Assembly (NCBI RefSeq): GCF_002056795.1
Contig: NZ_CP020104.1
Coordinates: forward strand, 2,739,001 to 2,803,000
Origin: Spirosoma aerolatum
GTDB taxonomy: Bacteria > Bacteroidota > Bacteroidia > Cytophagales > Spirosomataceae
Length of the DNA: 64,000 bases
Direction of reading: 5' to 3'
Shown: positions 8,920-18,452 of the stretch, piece after piece
Numbering within the stretch: position 1 is the stretch's first letter
How the letters are laid out: each line of letters opens with the position of its first letter
Notes under the pieces: generated by a model
Database searches by the model: none
Seen by the model: the letters and a program-made list of their open reading frames with translations, nothing else
Told to the model about the DNA's origin: nothing
Made by a program: the position numbers and the translations under genes

Positions 8920-11205
8920 TCACTCTACGGCTACCCGCATCAGCGACTGGCGTGATTCGGTACTTGCCTTTAGCATATACGTACCCGCAGAGATACCATC
9001 GATCGGCCATTCGACCAGTTTTTTACCACTGAAAGCTGGTATCTGGTAGATTCGAATCGCTCGCCCTGCTGCATCAAGCAGGTGAACCTGTATAGCCGAT
9101 CGTTCCAACTGCTCAATCTCCAGACGCAGAAGATTGACTACAGGATTAGGCACTATGCGTACCGTTAAAGTAGACTTAGGTTCTTCCAGAGCCGTCAGTA
9201 CAAAGTTGAAGGCATCGGAAGGGGGAGAGGCACAGCCATTGACCGTTACAATCACGGTGTATAAGCCACTCGCGTAGGGAACCAGCGTGGCACTAGTCGC
9301 ATTTGAAACAGCCGTAGCCGAATTCGTTCCGGTTTGCAAATACCATTGGACGCCACTCGTTTGATTGACAACCAGACTACTAGTAGAAATCTGACTAATA
9401 ATCGGTTTGGCAGGTGTCGGATTCTGCGCTTTAATCGTGACAAATAAAGTGGACGTTGTGCAACGGTTGCTGTCCCGAACGCTGACCGTGTAGGTTCCCT
9501 CCAGTAAATTGATCTGAGTGGCTGTATAGGGCTTTAATGTGTCCAGGCGTTCCGTTGTCCAGAAATAGGTAAATGGTTTGGTGCCCCCGGCCACCTGCAC
9601 GGTCGCTTCGCCATTTCGACTACCCGGGCAACTTGCATTTTTAACCGTACCCGTCGATAAGGTCAGCGCTCCTCCATCCGTGACAATCGCTGTTGTTGTA
9701 TCACTACATCCACCATCATCGACTACCCGAACCCGATAGGGGCTGGGTGTTAGGTTATTAATCTGGCTACTGATTTGTAAGGCCTGTCCAAGTATCTGAA
9801 AACGAAGCCCTGTACCTGTGCCACCGGTAGCCGCCAGTTTAATCGCCCCGGTTGGACATGTACAGCATGTAGCCGGTATGGGCGTGGCCTGTATTTTTAC
9901 AGGAGTAATGTTCCCAATCGTTACGGATACGATACCGGTGCAGCCATTCGCATCGGTACCTACCACGGTATAGGTACCCGCCGTAAGCCCGTTCAGGACG
10001 CTGGTACTTTGAGGGGTAGAACTACTGGTAGCCTGATAAAGAACGGTTCCGGTTCCTCCAGACGGTGTGATGGTGATGGCTCCGGTATTGGGGCCTGAGC
10101 AGAGCACAGGTCTCGCTGTTGCGTTAAGAGCCAGGGGAGCCGGTTGTGGCACAGCTACACTTTGCTTGCCTCTACAGCCATTGGCATCCATCACGGTTAT
10201 TTCATAGCTGGTAGCCGCTAACCCGGTAAATTGGGTGCCTGCTTGAAACGTTCCATTACCAAGCTGATATTGATAAGGAGACAAGCCACCTGTAGCCGAA
10301 ACGCTGATGCTTCCATCGACCGAGCCCGTGCAGCGTGTTGGTACGGGGGTTAGTTTGATGGAAAAAGGGGCAGGCTGGCCAATATAAACCGGTTTATATA
10401 ACACACAGTTATTTTTATCCGATACAATCAGTGTATAGGTTGAGTCAGCTTTAAGTCCATAAAAGGCATTGCTTTCCTGCGGGGGAGTTCCCTGAAGTGC
10501 GTAGCGATAATCGCCAACGCCCCCTGCCGCTACTGCTACCAGTTGACCATCCCGACTACCCACACATTTGGCGTTGACGACCATGACGTTTGCCGTTATG
10601 GGAGGGGGCTGCGGTAGCTCGGCAGTCGTTTTTAGCATACAACCTGCCGAATCCTTAACCACAACCGGATAACTACCTGCTTTGAAGGGGCCAAAGGCAT
10701 TGAACGTCTGGAAAGGAAAATCACCAAGTTGATACTGCAATAGACCAACACCACCGCTGCCATTGATCACTATACCTCCGTCCAGCAGATTGTAGCAGGA
10801 AGGGGGGCGGTAGTCAAATGAAATGACGATAGGGCGGTAAACCCGAACGGTACCTACGGCAGTGGTTGTGGTTATGGCGGTGGTACTGCCTGAGCCCGCT
10901 ACCTGACAAATGGCGGTATAGGAAGTTGTCTGTTGGGGAGTAACGACGATAGTCCCCCCCGTTTGCGTTGTTGACCAGCGGACAGTACCCCCTGTAGGGC
11001 AGCCTGATGCAGTGAGGGTTGTGCTGGTGCCAGCGCAAACCGATACTGTTCCGCTTACCGTCACAACCAGATCCGTTGGGGCAGTTGCCGTGGTCAGATC
11101 ATCGGCCCAGGCAGGTAACCAGAGAATAAGTCCTATGAGCATACATAGGATTGATTGGCCTGATCGTGCTGGAAACAAGGAAAAAGGATGTATAGAACCG
11201 ATCAT
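8920..11205 (-). CDS. SprB-repeat surface protein with T9SS C-terminal domain
   Basis: About 761 residues from the ATG at 11203-11205; a TTG-started frame reaches 11229, but a TATCTTTG promoter element at 11231-11238 would place transcription start between the two. Signal peptide ends near LPAWA. Next come a Cys-containing Ig-like segment and six SprB-type repeats of about 75-80 residues (each with C..S.DG.I.V...GG...Y.YQ...GTY.V.V.D..GC), then another Ig-like module. The C-terminal 80 residues (VRIVPNPV...LLDAAGR...GTYMLKA) are a type A T9SS sorting domain, so the protein is exported by the Por/type IX system. SprB is the gliding adhesin of Flavobacterium; this protein is far shorter and may be an adhesin. 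Confidence 0.9.
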   Translation of the reverse strand: MIGSIHPFSLFPARSGQSILCMLIGLILWLPAWADDLTTATAPTDLVVTVSGTVSVCAGTSTTLTASGCPTGGTVRWSTTQTGGTIVVTPQQTTSYTAICQVAGSGSTTAITTTTAVGTVRVYRPIVISFDYRPPSCYNLLDGGIVINGSGGVGLLQYQLGDFPFQTFNAFGPFKAGSYPVVVKDSAGCMLKTTAELPQPPPITANVMVVNAKCVGSRDGQLVAVAAGGVGDYRYALQGTPPQESNAFYGLKADSTYTLIVSDKNNCVLYKPVYIGQPAPFSIKLTPVPTRCTGSVDGSISVSATGGLSPYQYQLGNGTFQAGTQFTGLAATSYEITVMDANGCRGKQSVAVPQPAPLALNATARPVLCSGPNTGAITITPSGGTGTVLYQATSSSTPQSTSVLNGLTAGTYTVVGTDANGCTGIVSVTIGNITPVKIQATPIPATCCTCPTGAIKLAATGGTGTGLRFQILGQALQISSQINNLTPSPYRVRVVDDGGCSDTTTAIVTDGGALTLSTGTVKNASCPGSRNGEATVQVAGGTKPFTYFWTTERLDTLKPYTATQINLLEGTYTVSVRDSNRCTTSTLFVTIKAQNPTPAKPIISQISTSSLVVNQTSGVQWYLQTGTNSATAVSNATSATLVPYASGLYTVIVTVNGCASPPSDAFNFVLTALEEPKSTLTVRIVPNPVVNLLRLEIEQLERSAIQVHLLDAAGRAIRIYQIPAFSGKKLVEWPIDGISAGTYMLKASTESRQSLMRVAVE

Positions 11206-11230
11206 AACTAGGTATTCATAGCCTGACAAA

Positions 11231-11238
11231 CAAAGATA
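11231..11238 (-). promoter_or_regulatory. Bacteroidota -7 element for the SprB-repeat gene
   Basis: Read on the minus strand this is TATCTTTG, an exact TAnnTTTG. No convincing -33 TTTG lies 19-20 nt upstream. It sits 26 nt before the ATG at 11205 and so argues for that start. Confidence 0.4.
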
Positions 11239-11382
11239 GTCTGTTCAGTCACGAAACCGATACGATGGGGTAAAGTATTCAGATGGGATCAGAAGCATTT
11301 ATTCTGTGGAAGCTTCCAGTCGAAACCGATTAGAGTGTGAAGACGAAGCTATTCGAATAAGACTTCTGGCACTAAACGAGCG

Positions 11383-11877
11383 CTAGTAAAAGAGTCCCCA
11401 GTCATCCGGGGCGTCATTGTCCTTATCGAAGCTGTTTACCCATTCTACGAACAGGATGCGAAACTGTTCGATTTCATCCCGAAGTAGGTTCAAATAAGCG
11501 GTTGCGGCTAATTTTTCGGCTTTGCAGTAGGAGGTTTGCGCCAAAAGCTCGCGGGCATGCATTTTGATGATGACGGCATTTTCCATGCGCAGGGTGTACA
11601 AATCGCCCCCTTCTGCTCCAACGATTTTAGGGGCCAGCATCATTGCATTGGCCAGCATCTGTTCATGCATCATCAGCACATCGTCTTCCTTATTGATGGT
11701 TTCCACAATAGCCTGTGTAAGTTCCATCAATTCGTTGGCTTTCCGCAGAATAGGCAGATTCTTGATGCGTCGGTTTTCGGCTTCCATTTCGGCACGAGCC
11801 TCTTCCGGGTCATAATCCTCATCGAAGCCATCCCAGTCCAGAAAGCTATCGTCGTCGTCTTCGTCGTCAAAGTTCAT
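11383..11877 (-). CDS. Acidic conserved-looking hypothetical protein
   Basis: Unrecognised family. From the ATG at 11875-11877 it gives 164 residues. It begins with an extremely acidic segment (NFDDEDDDDSFLDWDGFDEDYD), followed by an alpha-helical, Met/Leu/Glu-rich body with no signal peptide or membrane segment, so a cytosolic protein is likely. The frame extends 16 codons upstream, but a good promoter at 11915-11945 overlaps that extension, which supports the internal ATG. It is transcribed alone, divergent from the Anbu operon. Confidence 0.75.
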   Translation of the reverse strand: MNFDDEDDDDSFLDWDGFDEDYDPEEARAEMEAENRRIKNLPILRKANELMELTQAIVETINKEDDVLMMHEQMLANAMMLAPKIVGAEGGDLYTLRMENAVIIKMHARELLAQTSYCKAEKLAATAYLNLLRDEIEQFRILFVEWVNSFDKDNDAPDDWGLFY

Positions 11878-11914
11878 TGCAAAATGGGCAAAGGGAATAT
11901 CACCTTCCGCTTGC

Positions 11915-11945
11915 CAAAGTAACACAAACGTTTCCCAAAAACAAA
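11915..11945 (-). promoter_or_regulatory. Bacteroidota promoter of the acidic protein gene
   Basis: On the minus strand: TTTG (11942-11945), a 19-nt spacer, then TTACTTTG (11915-11922), seven of eight matches to TAnnTTTG. It lies about 38 nt before the ATG at 11877. Confidence 0.55.
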
Positions 11946-12171
11946 CCTTTTTTCCTAAAAACCCTCTGTATAGCGGCCAATAGTTGTCAACTTTTCTGCT
12001 CTATATGTATTGGGCGGATTCCATGAATTTTAGCTGTAACAGTTGAGCTTCTAGGAAATGTAAAGCATAGCGCATCAAACGATTATGGCCAAACATCAGT
12101 GTCTGTTGGCATCCTACCTTAATTTTGAAGAAAAACCAACAGGTAAATCGAACAAAAATTGGGGTAACCTG

Positions 12172-12179
12172 TATATTTG
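12172..12179 (+). promoter_or_regulatory. Bacteroidota -7 element for the Anbu operon
   Basis: TATATTTG matches TAnnTTTG exactly and ends 34 nt before the ATG at 12214. No clear -33 TTTG is seen. It lies inside the longer open frame that begins at 12085 and so supports the shorter protein. Confidence 0.4.
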
Positions 12180-12213
12180 TCGGGTTTACGATTTGCTTTT
12201 CCCACTGTATAGA

Positions 12214-12954
12214 ATGACGTATTGCTTAGGTGTTAAGGTGGCGTCGGGCCTAGTTGCCATTGCCGACAGACGATTGACTTCGGGTACGGAGGTCTCTTCG
12301 AACCGAAAAATCTCCGTTCATGAAGTTGAGAATCACTCCCTGTTTATCATGACTTCAGGACTACGGTCTGTCCGTGATAAAGCCATTACCTATTTTAGTG
12401 AAGTGCTTACCGAACAGGATCGATCATTCAATAAACTCTACAAAGCTGTTAACGCATTCGGTGAGCAGGTTAAGCGCGTAGCCCAGGAGGATAAAGCGTC
12501 GATTATTGCCAATGGGCTGAATTTCAATCTGAACGCCATTGTGGGTGGTCAACTTGAAGACGATACGGAACACAAGTTGTTTTTACTTTATCCCGAAGGG
12601 AACTGGGTAGAGGTAGATCAGGGGTCGCCGTTTAAAATTATTGGTAATTCGGGCTACGGAAAGCCTTTGTTATTCCGAAACCTGTCGTACGAATCCAGTA
12701 TGCAGGATGCGCTTAAAATTGGTTTTTTGGCCTTCGATGCCACGCGGGTTAGCGCCAACGATGTTGATTACCCACTCGATGTGGTGATCTATCCAAAAAA
12801 CAGCTTCCATATGACGGAATACCGACTCGATAAGGAAGATATGGACGAAATATCGCACCAATGGAGTGCCCTGCTGAGCAACTCCGTTCGGAAACTGCCT
12901 TCCTACTGGATGGACCCCATCTTTGAAAAAGTTCGCGCCGTAAAAAATGTATGA
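12214..12954 (+). CDS. Anbu-type proteasome-related peptidase
   Basis: Ntn-hydrolase of the proteasome/HslV superfamily, Anbu branch. The ATG at 12214 gives 246 residues starting MTYCLGVKV: removal of Met exposes Thr as the N-terminal nucleophile, as required for this fold. A longer frame from 12085 would bury that Thr behind 43 residues, so I reject it. The segment VAIADRRLTSG and later Lys residues match the family's beta-sandwich start; GNSGYGKPLL lies in the middle. Anbu is normally linked to a transglutaminase-like protein, an alpha-E protein and an ATP-grasp protein; here only the transglutaminase follows, 79 bp downstream. The physiological substrate is unknown. Confidence 0.88.
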   Translation: MTYCLGVKVASGLVAIADRRLTSGTEVSSNRKISVHEVENHSLFIMTSGLRSVRDKAITYFSEVLTEQDRSFNKLYKAVNAFGEQVKRVAQEDKASIIANGLNFNLNAIVGGQLEDDTEHKLFLLYPEGNWVEVDQGSPFKIIGNSGYGKPLLFRNLSYESSMQDALKIGFLAFDATRVSANDVDYPLDVVIYPKNSFHMTEYRLDKEDMDEISHQWSALLSNSVRKLPSYWMDPIFEKVRAVKNV

Positions 12955-13033
12955 GGCAGGTAGTATACTAAAGGAGGTAAACGTTCTCCGATAGAATCAA
13001 ACAACCTATATCATACAGTATATCTATCTTCAC

Positions 13034-13864
13034 ATGCGTCTGCACGTTCGGCATGAATCTGAGTACACATACGATGCACCTGTCGCTTTAGGGCCACAAA
13101 CGCTGTACCTGTATCCGCGTATGTACCCGTATCAGCGGCTACTATCGTACACGTTGCAGATTGATCCCGAACCAGCACGCATTGTGCGTAATGTTGATGT
13201 AGAAGGGAATGTACAGCAGGTCGTGTACTTCAGTCATCTGACTTCACATTTGCGGGTAACTGTTGAAATGGAACTGGAATCTGACGAATTCAACTCGTTC
13301 GATTTTGTTTTGTTTCCCTTTGATACCCAGCAGGTTCCTTTTCGGTATCCTAAAGCAGAAGACGAACTGCTGCGTCCGTACCTGGACGAACTGAGTGTAA
13401 CAGAGCAGGTCGAAAGCTGGGCCAGAGAGTTAGCGGCTCAGGCCGATTGGCAGACAACAGCGTTTCTGATGGCACTGAACCAGGCTATCTGGAAATTTAC
13501 GTATGAAGTTCGTGAGGAAGGTCTTCCGTTACCCCCCGAGCAAACGCTGCGTCAACGGAAAGGCTCCTGCCGCGATTATACAACCCTATTTATGGCGGCC
13601 TGCCGGAGCTTAGGGATTGCCTCCCGATTTGTGAGTGGTTATTTGCTGGGTAATCCTCAGCAGGAGCATCAGCTTCATGCCTGGGCAGAGGTGTATTTGC
13701 CCGGAGCAGGCTGGCGCGGTTTCGACCCTACCGAAGGCACGCTGGTGGTAAATCGGCATGTTTTTCTGACATCGACGGCCAAACCAGAGCTGGCAGCGCC
13801 AATCAGTGGCACGTTTATGGGGCGGGCCAATTCTACCTTACGATCAGAATTGACATTCATCTAA
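13034..13864 (+). CDS. Transglutaminase-like cysteine peptidase family protein
   Basis: A 276-residue protein with a bacterial transglutaminase N-terminal beta domain (MRLHVRHESEYTYDAPV, about 1-95) and a papain-like core. The catalytic triad is visible as Cys179 (RKGSCRDYT), His215 (LHAWAEV) and Asp231 (GFDPTEG). It has no signal peptide, so it is cytosolic. It is the usual genomic partner of Anbu and probably shares its transcript. Members may cleave or form isopeptide bonds; which applies here cannot be told. Confidence 0.92.
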   Translation: MRLHVRHESEYTYDAPVALGPQTLYLYPRMYPYQRLLSYTLQIDPEPARIVRNVDVEGNVQQVVYFSHLTSHLRVTVEMELESDEFNSFDFVLFPFDTQQVPFRYPKAEDELLRPYLDELSVTEQVESWARELAAQADWQTTAFLMALNQAIWKFTYEVREEGLPLPPEQTLRQRKGSCRDYTTLFMAACRSLGIASRFVSGYLLGNPQQEHQLHAWAEVYLPGAGWRGFDPTEGTLVVNRHVFLTSTAKPELAAPISGTFMGRANSTLRSELTFI

Positions 13865-14039
13865 ACTAGCTACGAAGGCTCGCTCGTTTATCGTTTATAC
13901 AGACACGTGGTCGCTACTGAACCCGTCTCTATACCGGAAATTGACAACTTACCATTAAATAAGTAATGGTAATTAACCAACGACTGACAACGATCAACTA
14001 TTTTTACAATTTAACCGAAACAATTATCCAACCCGTCAC

Positions 14040-15452
14040 GTGGCATTAATAAAGTCTATTTCCGGCATTCGAGGAACGATTGGAGGACAGAGTGGAGAAG
14101 GCCTGACACCTTTAGATGTCGTTAAATTTACAGCCGCCTTTGGGCAATGGCTGCGACAGCGTAACCCCGATCGTCAGACGGTGGTCATTGGCCGGGATGG
14201 TCGACTGTCGGGCGAAATGATTTCTAAATTAGTGGCAGCTACGTTGCAGGGGCTTGGCCTCAACGTGATTGATCTGGGCCTGTCCACAACCCCTACTGTC
14301 GAACTGGCTGTTCCCGGCGAAGGGGCTTCCGGAGGCATTATCTTAACCGCCAGCCATAACCCAATCCAGTGGAATGCCCTTAAACTACTCAATGAAGCGG
14401 GTGAGTTTATTTCAGCACAGGATGGAGCCGAGGTATTGTCCATTGCCGAAGCTGAGTCGTTCGATTTTGCCGAGGTGCGAAAGTTAGGCCAATACCGGGC
14501 CGACTCGACCTGGCTTCAGAAACATATCGACCAGATTCTGGCTCTGCCTCTGGTTGATAAAGAAGCGATTGCCGCCCGAAACTTCCGTATAGTGGTAGAT
14601 GCTGTTAACTCAACGGGTGGTCTGGCCGTGCCGATGTTGCTGGAAGCACTGGGTGTTGAACAGGTGACTAAACTGCACTGCGAACCGACCGGAAACTTTG
14701 CCCATAATCCTGAACCATTACCAGAGAACCTTCGGGATATCATTAAAGAAATGCAGAAAGGCAAAGCGGATCTCGGCATTGTTGTCGATCCTGACGTTGA
14801 TCGGCTGGCCCTGATTTGCGAAGACGGTTCTCCCTTTGGCGAAGAATACACGCTGGTAGCTGTTGCGGATTATGTTCTGAAAAATAATCCAGTTGGAAGC
14901 CCCCGATCGAGCAATACCGTGTCGAATATGTCGAGTACAGTCGCTTTGCGGGATGTAACTCAGAAATACAGTGGGCAACATTTTGCATCGGCCGTTGGGG
15001 AGGTGAACGTGGTGGATATGATGAAGGAAAACGACGCTGTGATTGGGGGTGAAGGTAATGGGGGAATTATTTACCCTGACCTCCATTATGGGCGTGATGC
15101 ACTGGTAGGTATTGCGCTGTTCCTGACTCATCTGGCCAAGTCGGGTAAGTTGGCTTCCATACTTCGACGGACGTACCCCAACTATTACATCTCGAAAAAT
15201 AAAATAGAGCTCACCCCCGATATTAACGTCGATGCCGTGCTTGATCGAATACAGGCCAAATATGCCCGAAATCCGATTAATACCCTCGATGGGGTAAAAA
15301 TCGAGTTTAATAAAGAGTGGGTTCATCTGCGCAAATCCAACACCGAGCCTATTATCCGAATCTACTCCGAATCGGATACACTGGCTACGGCCGATTATCT
15401 GGCTGGGAAGATCATCAGCGACATTCGGGAAGTTATCGCTGAGAAGCGGTAA
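14040..15452 (+). CDS. glmM: Phosphoglucosamine mutase/phosphomannomutase family enzyme
   Basis: A 470-residue alpha-D-phosphohexomutase beginning at GTG (14040); no ATG is available in frame upstream. The active-site phosphoserine is Ser105 in ILTASHNP, the magnesium loop is DPDVDR (Asp250, 252, 254), the sugar-binding loop GEGNGG is at 337-342, and the C-terminal phosphate-binding loop is RKSNTEPIIR. In Bacteroidota this type is generally annotated as GlmM, which makes glucosamine-1-phosphate for UDP-GlcNAc, but a phosphomannomutase/phosphoglucomutase role is possible. A hairpin at 15499-15522 may end the transcript. Confidence 0.85.
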   Translation: MALIKSISGIRGTIGGQSGEGLTPLDVVKFTAAFGQWLRQRNPDRQTVVIGRDGRLSGEMISKLVAATLQGLGLNVIDLGLSTTPTVELAVPGEGASGGIILTASHNPIQWNALKLLNEAGEFISAQDGAEVLSIAEAESFDFAEVRKLGQYRADSTWLQKHIDQILALPLVDKEAIAARNFRIVVDAVNSTGGLAVPMLLEALGVEQVTKLHCEPTGNFAHNPEPLPENLRDIIKEMQKGKADLGIVVDPDVDRLALICEDGSPFGEEYTLVAVADYVLKNNPVGSPRSSNTVSNMSSTVALRDVTQKYSGQHFASAVGEVNVVDMMKENDAVIGGEGNGGIIYPDLHYGRDALVGIALFLTHLAKSGKLASILRRTYPNYYISKNKIELTPDINVDAVLDRIQAKYARNPINTLDGVKIEFNKEWVHLRKSNTEPIIRIYSESDTLATADYLAGKIISDIREVIAEKR

Positions 15453-15498
15453 CCGCCCGACCCATCAGTAAAACAGATTTTCTAGACTTTACATTACC

Positions 15499-15527
15499 GG
15501 GCTGCTACAGGTGTAGTGGCCCTTTGT
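15499..15527 (+). terminator. Possible terminator after the phosphohexomutase
   Basis: Stem 15499-15509 / 15512-15522 (GGGC...CTACA / TGTAG...GCCC) with one internal mismatch region, followed by TTTGTTTG. Confidence 0.45.
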
Positions 15528-15702
15528 TTGCCCTATCCTGTAGAAAAAAATACTCAGAACTTGTAGATACAGTCGATACTAATAAACAAAAAATAGAATT
15601 TTGTGTCTGATAAACAATTGGTTAGCGATTGCTCAGGCGAAATGGCATACTTTTTTTTACAGATTCTTTAATCGTAAATCAAAACTGAAAACAAACACGA
15701 TT

Positions 15703-16065
15703 ATGAGCTTTCTAAGAGGAGTATTAGCTGGTCTGGCCATTGGTTATCTGACAGCTCCCCGTAGCGGGAAAGAAACACGCGAAAAACTATCGCAGGGAAT
15801 GGACGATTTGCAACGCCAATGGGAAGACGGTGTTGACCAGGTAAAATCTCAGGTCGACCGAGTGGTTGGGAAAGCAAGCAATTCCGCCAATCAGTATGCC
15901 AATGAGGCCGAACAGATATTTGATAAATACAAGGAGGAAGGACAGGCCAAAGCTGATCAGAAGCTAGGTCAGGCGAAAAGAGCTTATAACAATACTGTTG
16001 ATAATGCTGCCAACTCAGCCGAAGAAGGAATCGATCGGGCTCAGGAAGCATTGAAGATCGACTAA
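15703..16065 (+). CDS. YtxH-domain protein
   Basis: A 120-residue protein from the ATG at 15703; the frame extends upstream to a TTG at 15601, but those residues are not part of the domain. The N-terminus SFLRGVLAGLAIGYLTAPRSGKETREKL is the YtxH signature: a short membrane segment followed by TAP.SG...R. The rest is a long polar helix with alternating charges, resembling LEA/apolipoprotein-like stress proteins. Likely a membrane-anchored general stress protein. Its stop is followed at once by a long palindrome. Confidence 0.88.
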   Translation: MSFLRGVLAGLAIGYLTAPRSGKETREKLSQGMDDLQRQWEDGVDQVKSQVDRVVGKASNSANQYANEAEQIFDKYKEEGQAKADQKLGQAKRAYNNTVDNAANSAEEGIDRAQEALKID

Positions 16066-16075
16066 TAGCCAAACT

Positions 16076-16143
16076 AATGTCGATCAACAAGCCGAAAGGT
16101 CCTGAACATGTGTTCAGGACCTTTCGGCTTGTTGATCGACATT
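16076..16143. repeat. 33-bp perfect palindrome between convergent genes
   Basis: Arms 16076-16108 and 16111-16143 are exact reverse complements with only a 2-nt loop. It lies between the stops of YtxH (plus) and DUF2911 (minus), so it could act as a bidirectional terminator, but it lacks a long T-run and is much longer than the other terminators here. Confidence 0.95.
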
Positions 16144-16147
16144 AAAC

Positions 16148-16693
16148 CTACTTAATCGAGATGGGAACATCGACGGTATCCCATTTCAGGTCTACGCCTT
16201 TGCTGTTGACCTCATACACGAGTTTTTCGGTCATGGCCGTTTTCTTGGGTTTAACCTCTACGGTCAGCACGTCGTTGGCTGGGTCACGGTTGGCTTCGCC
16301 ACCCCGCTTAATGCCCCACTGGCCGGTTTGTGAATTGAAAATGATTTTCCAGTCTTTTTCGCCAGGTGTAGCAAACAGGCTGTATTTACCGGCCGGTAAG
16401 GTTTTACCTTCTACTTTGATGTCTTTGTCGGTTTCAAAGATGGTGGCTTCATTGGCACCAGCCCGCCATACTTTGCCGTAAGGAGCCAGCGTTCCAGCGG
16501 GGTCCCATACGTTCCGACCTTTTACAGATGGACTGCTGTAGTTGATGGTGATGGTGGCTCCACCAATTTTACCGCTAGCTGTAGCGGGAGGACTGGGGCG
16601 GCTGGCTTTGTCGCCTTGTGCGAAACTGATCATAGTCATACATACACCAGCTAACGTGAGAGCCAGAATCCGAGTCATTTGTAAGGTTTTCAT
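16148..16693 (-). CDS. DUF2911 family exported protein
   Basis: A 181-residue protein with an N-terminal signal peptide (ending CMTMISFAQ). The mature part is a single DUF2911 domain: ATITINYSSPSVKGRNVW near residue 45-63, YGKVWRAGANEATIFET, LPAGKYSLFATPG and WDTVDVPISI at the end. The family is common in Bacteroidota and has no established function. It sits between the long palindrome and guaA and is transcribed separately from guaA, which has its own terminator. Confidence 0.92.
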   Translation of the reverse strand: MKTLQMTRILALTLAGVCMTMISFAQGDKASRPSPPATASGKIGGATITINYSSPSVKGRNVWDPAGTLAPYGKVWRAGANEATIFETDKDIKVEGKTLPAGKYSLFATPGEKDWKIIFNSQTGQWGIKRGGEANRDPANDVLTVEVKPKKTAMTEKLVYEVNSKGVDLKWDTVDVPISIK

Positions 16694-16745
16694 ACAGAAA
16701 CAAAAGGTTAGAATTGCGGGCGAAAGTATGCATTTTTTCCAAAAT

Positions 16746-16774
16746 AAAACGCCCGATTACTAAGTCGGGCGTTT
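16746..16774 (-). terminator. Terminator of guaA
   Basis: Stem AAACGCCCGA / TCGGGCGTTT around a loop of 8-9 nt; on the minus strand it is followed by TTTTATTTT. It is about 100 bp downstream of the guaA stop. Confidence 0.75.
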
Positions 16775-16871
16775 GTAAAAATTGTTAACTCTAAACCTGA
16801 TCGTAAACTGCAGGGACGTTAAGGCGCAAAAAGCCATTAATTTATTGGTAGTGTCCTGGTAGTTGGTCAAT

Positions 16872-18404
16872 TTATTCCCATTCGATGGTAGCAGGTGGCT
16901 TCGACGAAATGTCATACACCACGCGGTTGACCCCCTTTACCCGGTTAATGATTTCGTTCGATACATCAGCCAGGAATTCGTAAGGCAGATGTGCCCAGTC
17001 GGCGGTCATCCCGTCCACAGAGGTTACGGCCCGTAAGGCAACTACACGCTCATATGTACGCTCATCGCCCATAACGCCAACCGATTGAACCGGCAGCAGC
17101 ATAGCACCCGCCTGCCATACTTTATCATAAAGTCCTTCGCGCTTCAGCCCGTCAATAAACAGGGCATCGACCTGTTGCAGAATCGCTACTTTTTCGGGCG
17201 TAATATCGCCCAGAATCCGAATCGCTAACCCTGGGCCGGGGAACGGGTGGCGTCCCAGGATGAAATCGGGAAGACCGAGTGTACGACCGACGGCCCGCAC
17301 TTCATCTTTGAAGAGGGTATTCAGTGGCTCTACGACTTTAAGCTTCATGAAATCGGGGAGACCACCCACGTTATGGTGCGATTTGATAGTAGCCGAAGGG
17401 CCTTTTACGGATACGGATTCGATCACGTCCGGGTAAATAGTGCCCTGCCCCAGCCACGAAACTCCTTCGATCAGGTGCGCTTCATGGTCGAATACATCGA
17501 TAAAGGTTTTACCGATGGCTTTCCGCTTGGCTTCGGGATCGGTCAGACCTGCTAATGCGCTATAGAATCGGTCTTTGGCATCGACGCCTTTAACGTTGAG
17601 CCCCAGTGTTTTGTACGATTCGAGTACCGATTCGAATTCGTCTTTCCGCAGCACACCGTTATCGACAAAAATGCAATAGAGGTTGCTGCCGATGGCCTGG
17701 TGAATCAGCATGGCGGCAACCGATGAGTCGACACCGCCCGATAAGCCCAGCACGACTTTGTCGTTCTTTAGTTTTTGCTTCAATTGGGTTACGGTACTTT
17801 CGACAAACGATTCGGATGTCCAGTTCTGCGCACAGCCGCAAATGTCGACAACGAAATTGTGAAGCAGAGTTTTACCCTGGAGTGAGTGCGTCACTTCGGG
17901 ATGGAACTGAATCCCATAGGTAGGCTCGCCCTCAATGTGGAAAGCGGCTACCCGAACGGTATCGGTGGAGGCAATGACTGTGAAATTATCGGGAACGCTG
18001 GTAATGGTGTCGGCATGCGACATCCAGACCTGCGAATGCTGGTCAATACCTTTCAGAAGCGGACTTTCGGTATCGACTGTGCCAAGTTTGGCCCGGCCGT
18101 ATTCACGAATGGAAGAAGGCTGTACGTCGCCCCCGCTGGTGTGCGCCAGTAACTGAGCGCCATAGCATACCCCTAAAATGGGGAGTTTATGCCGAAAAGC
18201 TGCCAGATGAACTTCAGGGGCATCAGTATCACGAACGGATGATGGACTACCTGAAAGAATAATGCCCTTGACGTCAGCCGTGATTGTGGGAATGTGATTA
18301 TACGGATGGATTTCGCAGTAAACGTTCAGTTCGCGCACCCGGCGGGCAATGAGTTGGGTGTATTGCGAACCAAAATCCAGAATCAGAATTTGTTCGGTGG
18401 CCAT
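16872..18404 (-). CDS. guaA: GMP synthase (glutamine-hydrolysing)
   Basis: Converts XMP to GMP using glutamine and ATP. The ATG at 18402-18404 ([17 protein letters not shown]) gives 510 residues; an upstream in-frame ATG at 18425 overlaps the promoter's -7 element and is rejected. The N-terminal class I amidotransferase has Cys80 (GVCYGAQ) and FHPEVTHS; the ATP pyrophosphatase domain has the P-loop LSGGVDSS; the C-terminal dimerisation domain ends KPPATIEWE, as is usual for GuaA. Cytosolic, monocistronic, with its own promoter and terminator. Confidence 0.97.
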   Translation of the reverse strand: MATEQILILDFGSQYTQLIARRVRELNVYCEIHPYNHIPTITADVKGIILSGSPSSVRDTDAPEVHLAAFRHKLPILGVCYGAQLLAHTSGGDVQPSSIREYGRAKLGTVDTESPLLKGIDQHSQVWMSHADTITSVPDNFTVIASTDTVRVAAFHIEGEPTYGIQFHPEVTHSLQGKTLLHNFVVDICGCAQNWTSESFVESTVTQLKQKLKNDKVVLGLSGGVDSSVAAMLIHQAIGSNLYCIFVDNGVLRKDEFESVLESYKTLGLNVKGVDAKDRFYSALAGLTDPEAKRKAIGKTFIDVFDHEAHLIEGVSWLGQGTIYPDVIESVSVKGPSATIKSHHNVGGLPDFMKLKVVEPLNTLFKDEVRAVGRTLGLPDFILGRHPFPGPGLAIRILGDITPEKVAILQQVDALFIDGLKREGLYDKVWQAGAMLLPVQSVGVMGDERTYERVVALRAVTSVDGMTADWAHLPYEFLADVSNEIINRVKGVNRVVYDISSKPPATIEWE

Positions 18405-18422
18405 GAATTGGTCTCTAAAATG

Positions 18423-18452
18423 CAAAGTTAGAGCATTTTTCGTTTGACCAAC
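18423..18452 (-). promoter_or_regulatory. Bacteroidota promoter of guaA
   Basis: On the minus strand: a TTG-containing -33 element (18448-18452), an 18-nt spacer and TAACTTTG (18423-18430), an exact TAnnTTTG. It ends 18 nt before the ATG at 18404, giving a very short leader with no room for a purine riboswitch. Confidence 0.6.

Noticed and set aside
14718..15326. 202-codon open frame antisense to the phosphohexomutase
   Set aside because: It lies wholly opposite a gene with clear catalytic motifs, has no recognisable domain and follows from the codon pattern of the real gene.
18405..18452. Purine riboswitch before guaA
   Set aside because: The promoter ends 18 nt before the start codon, leaving no room for an aptamer.
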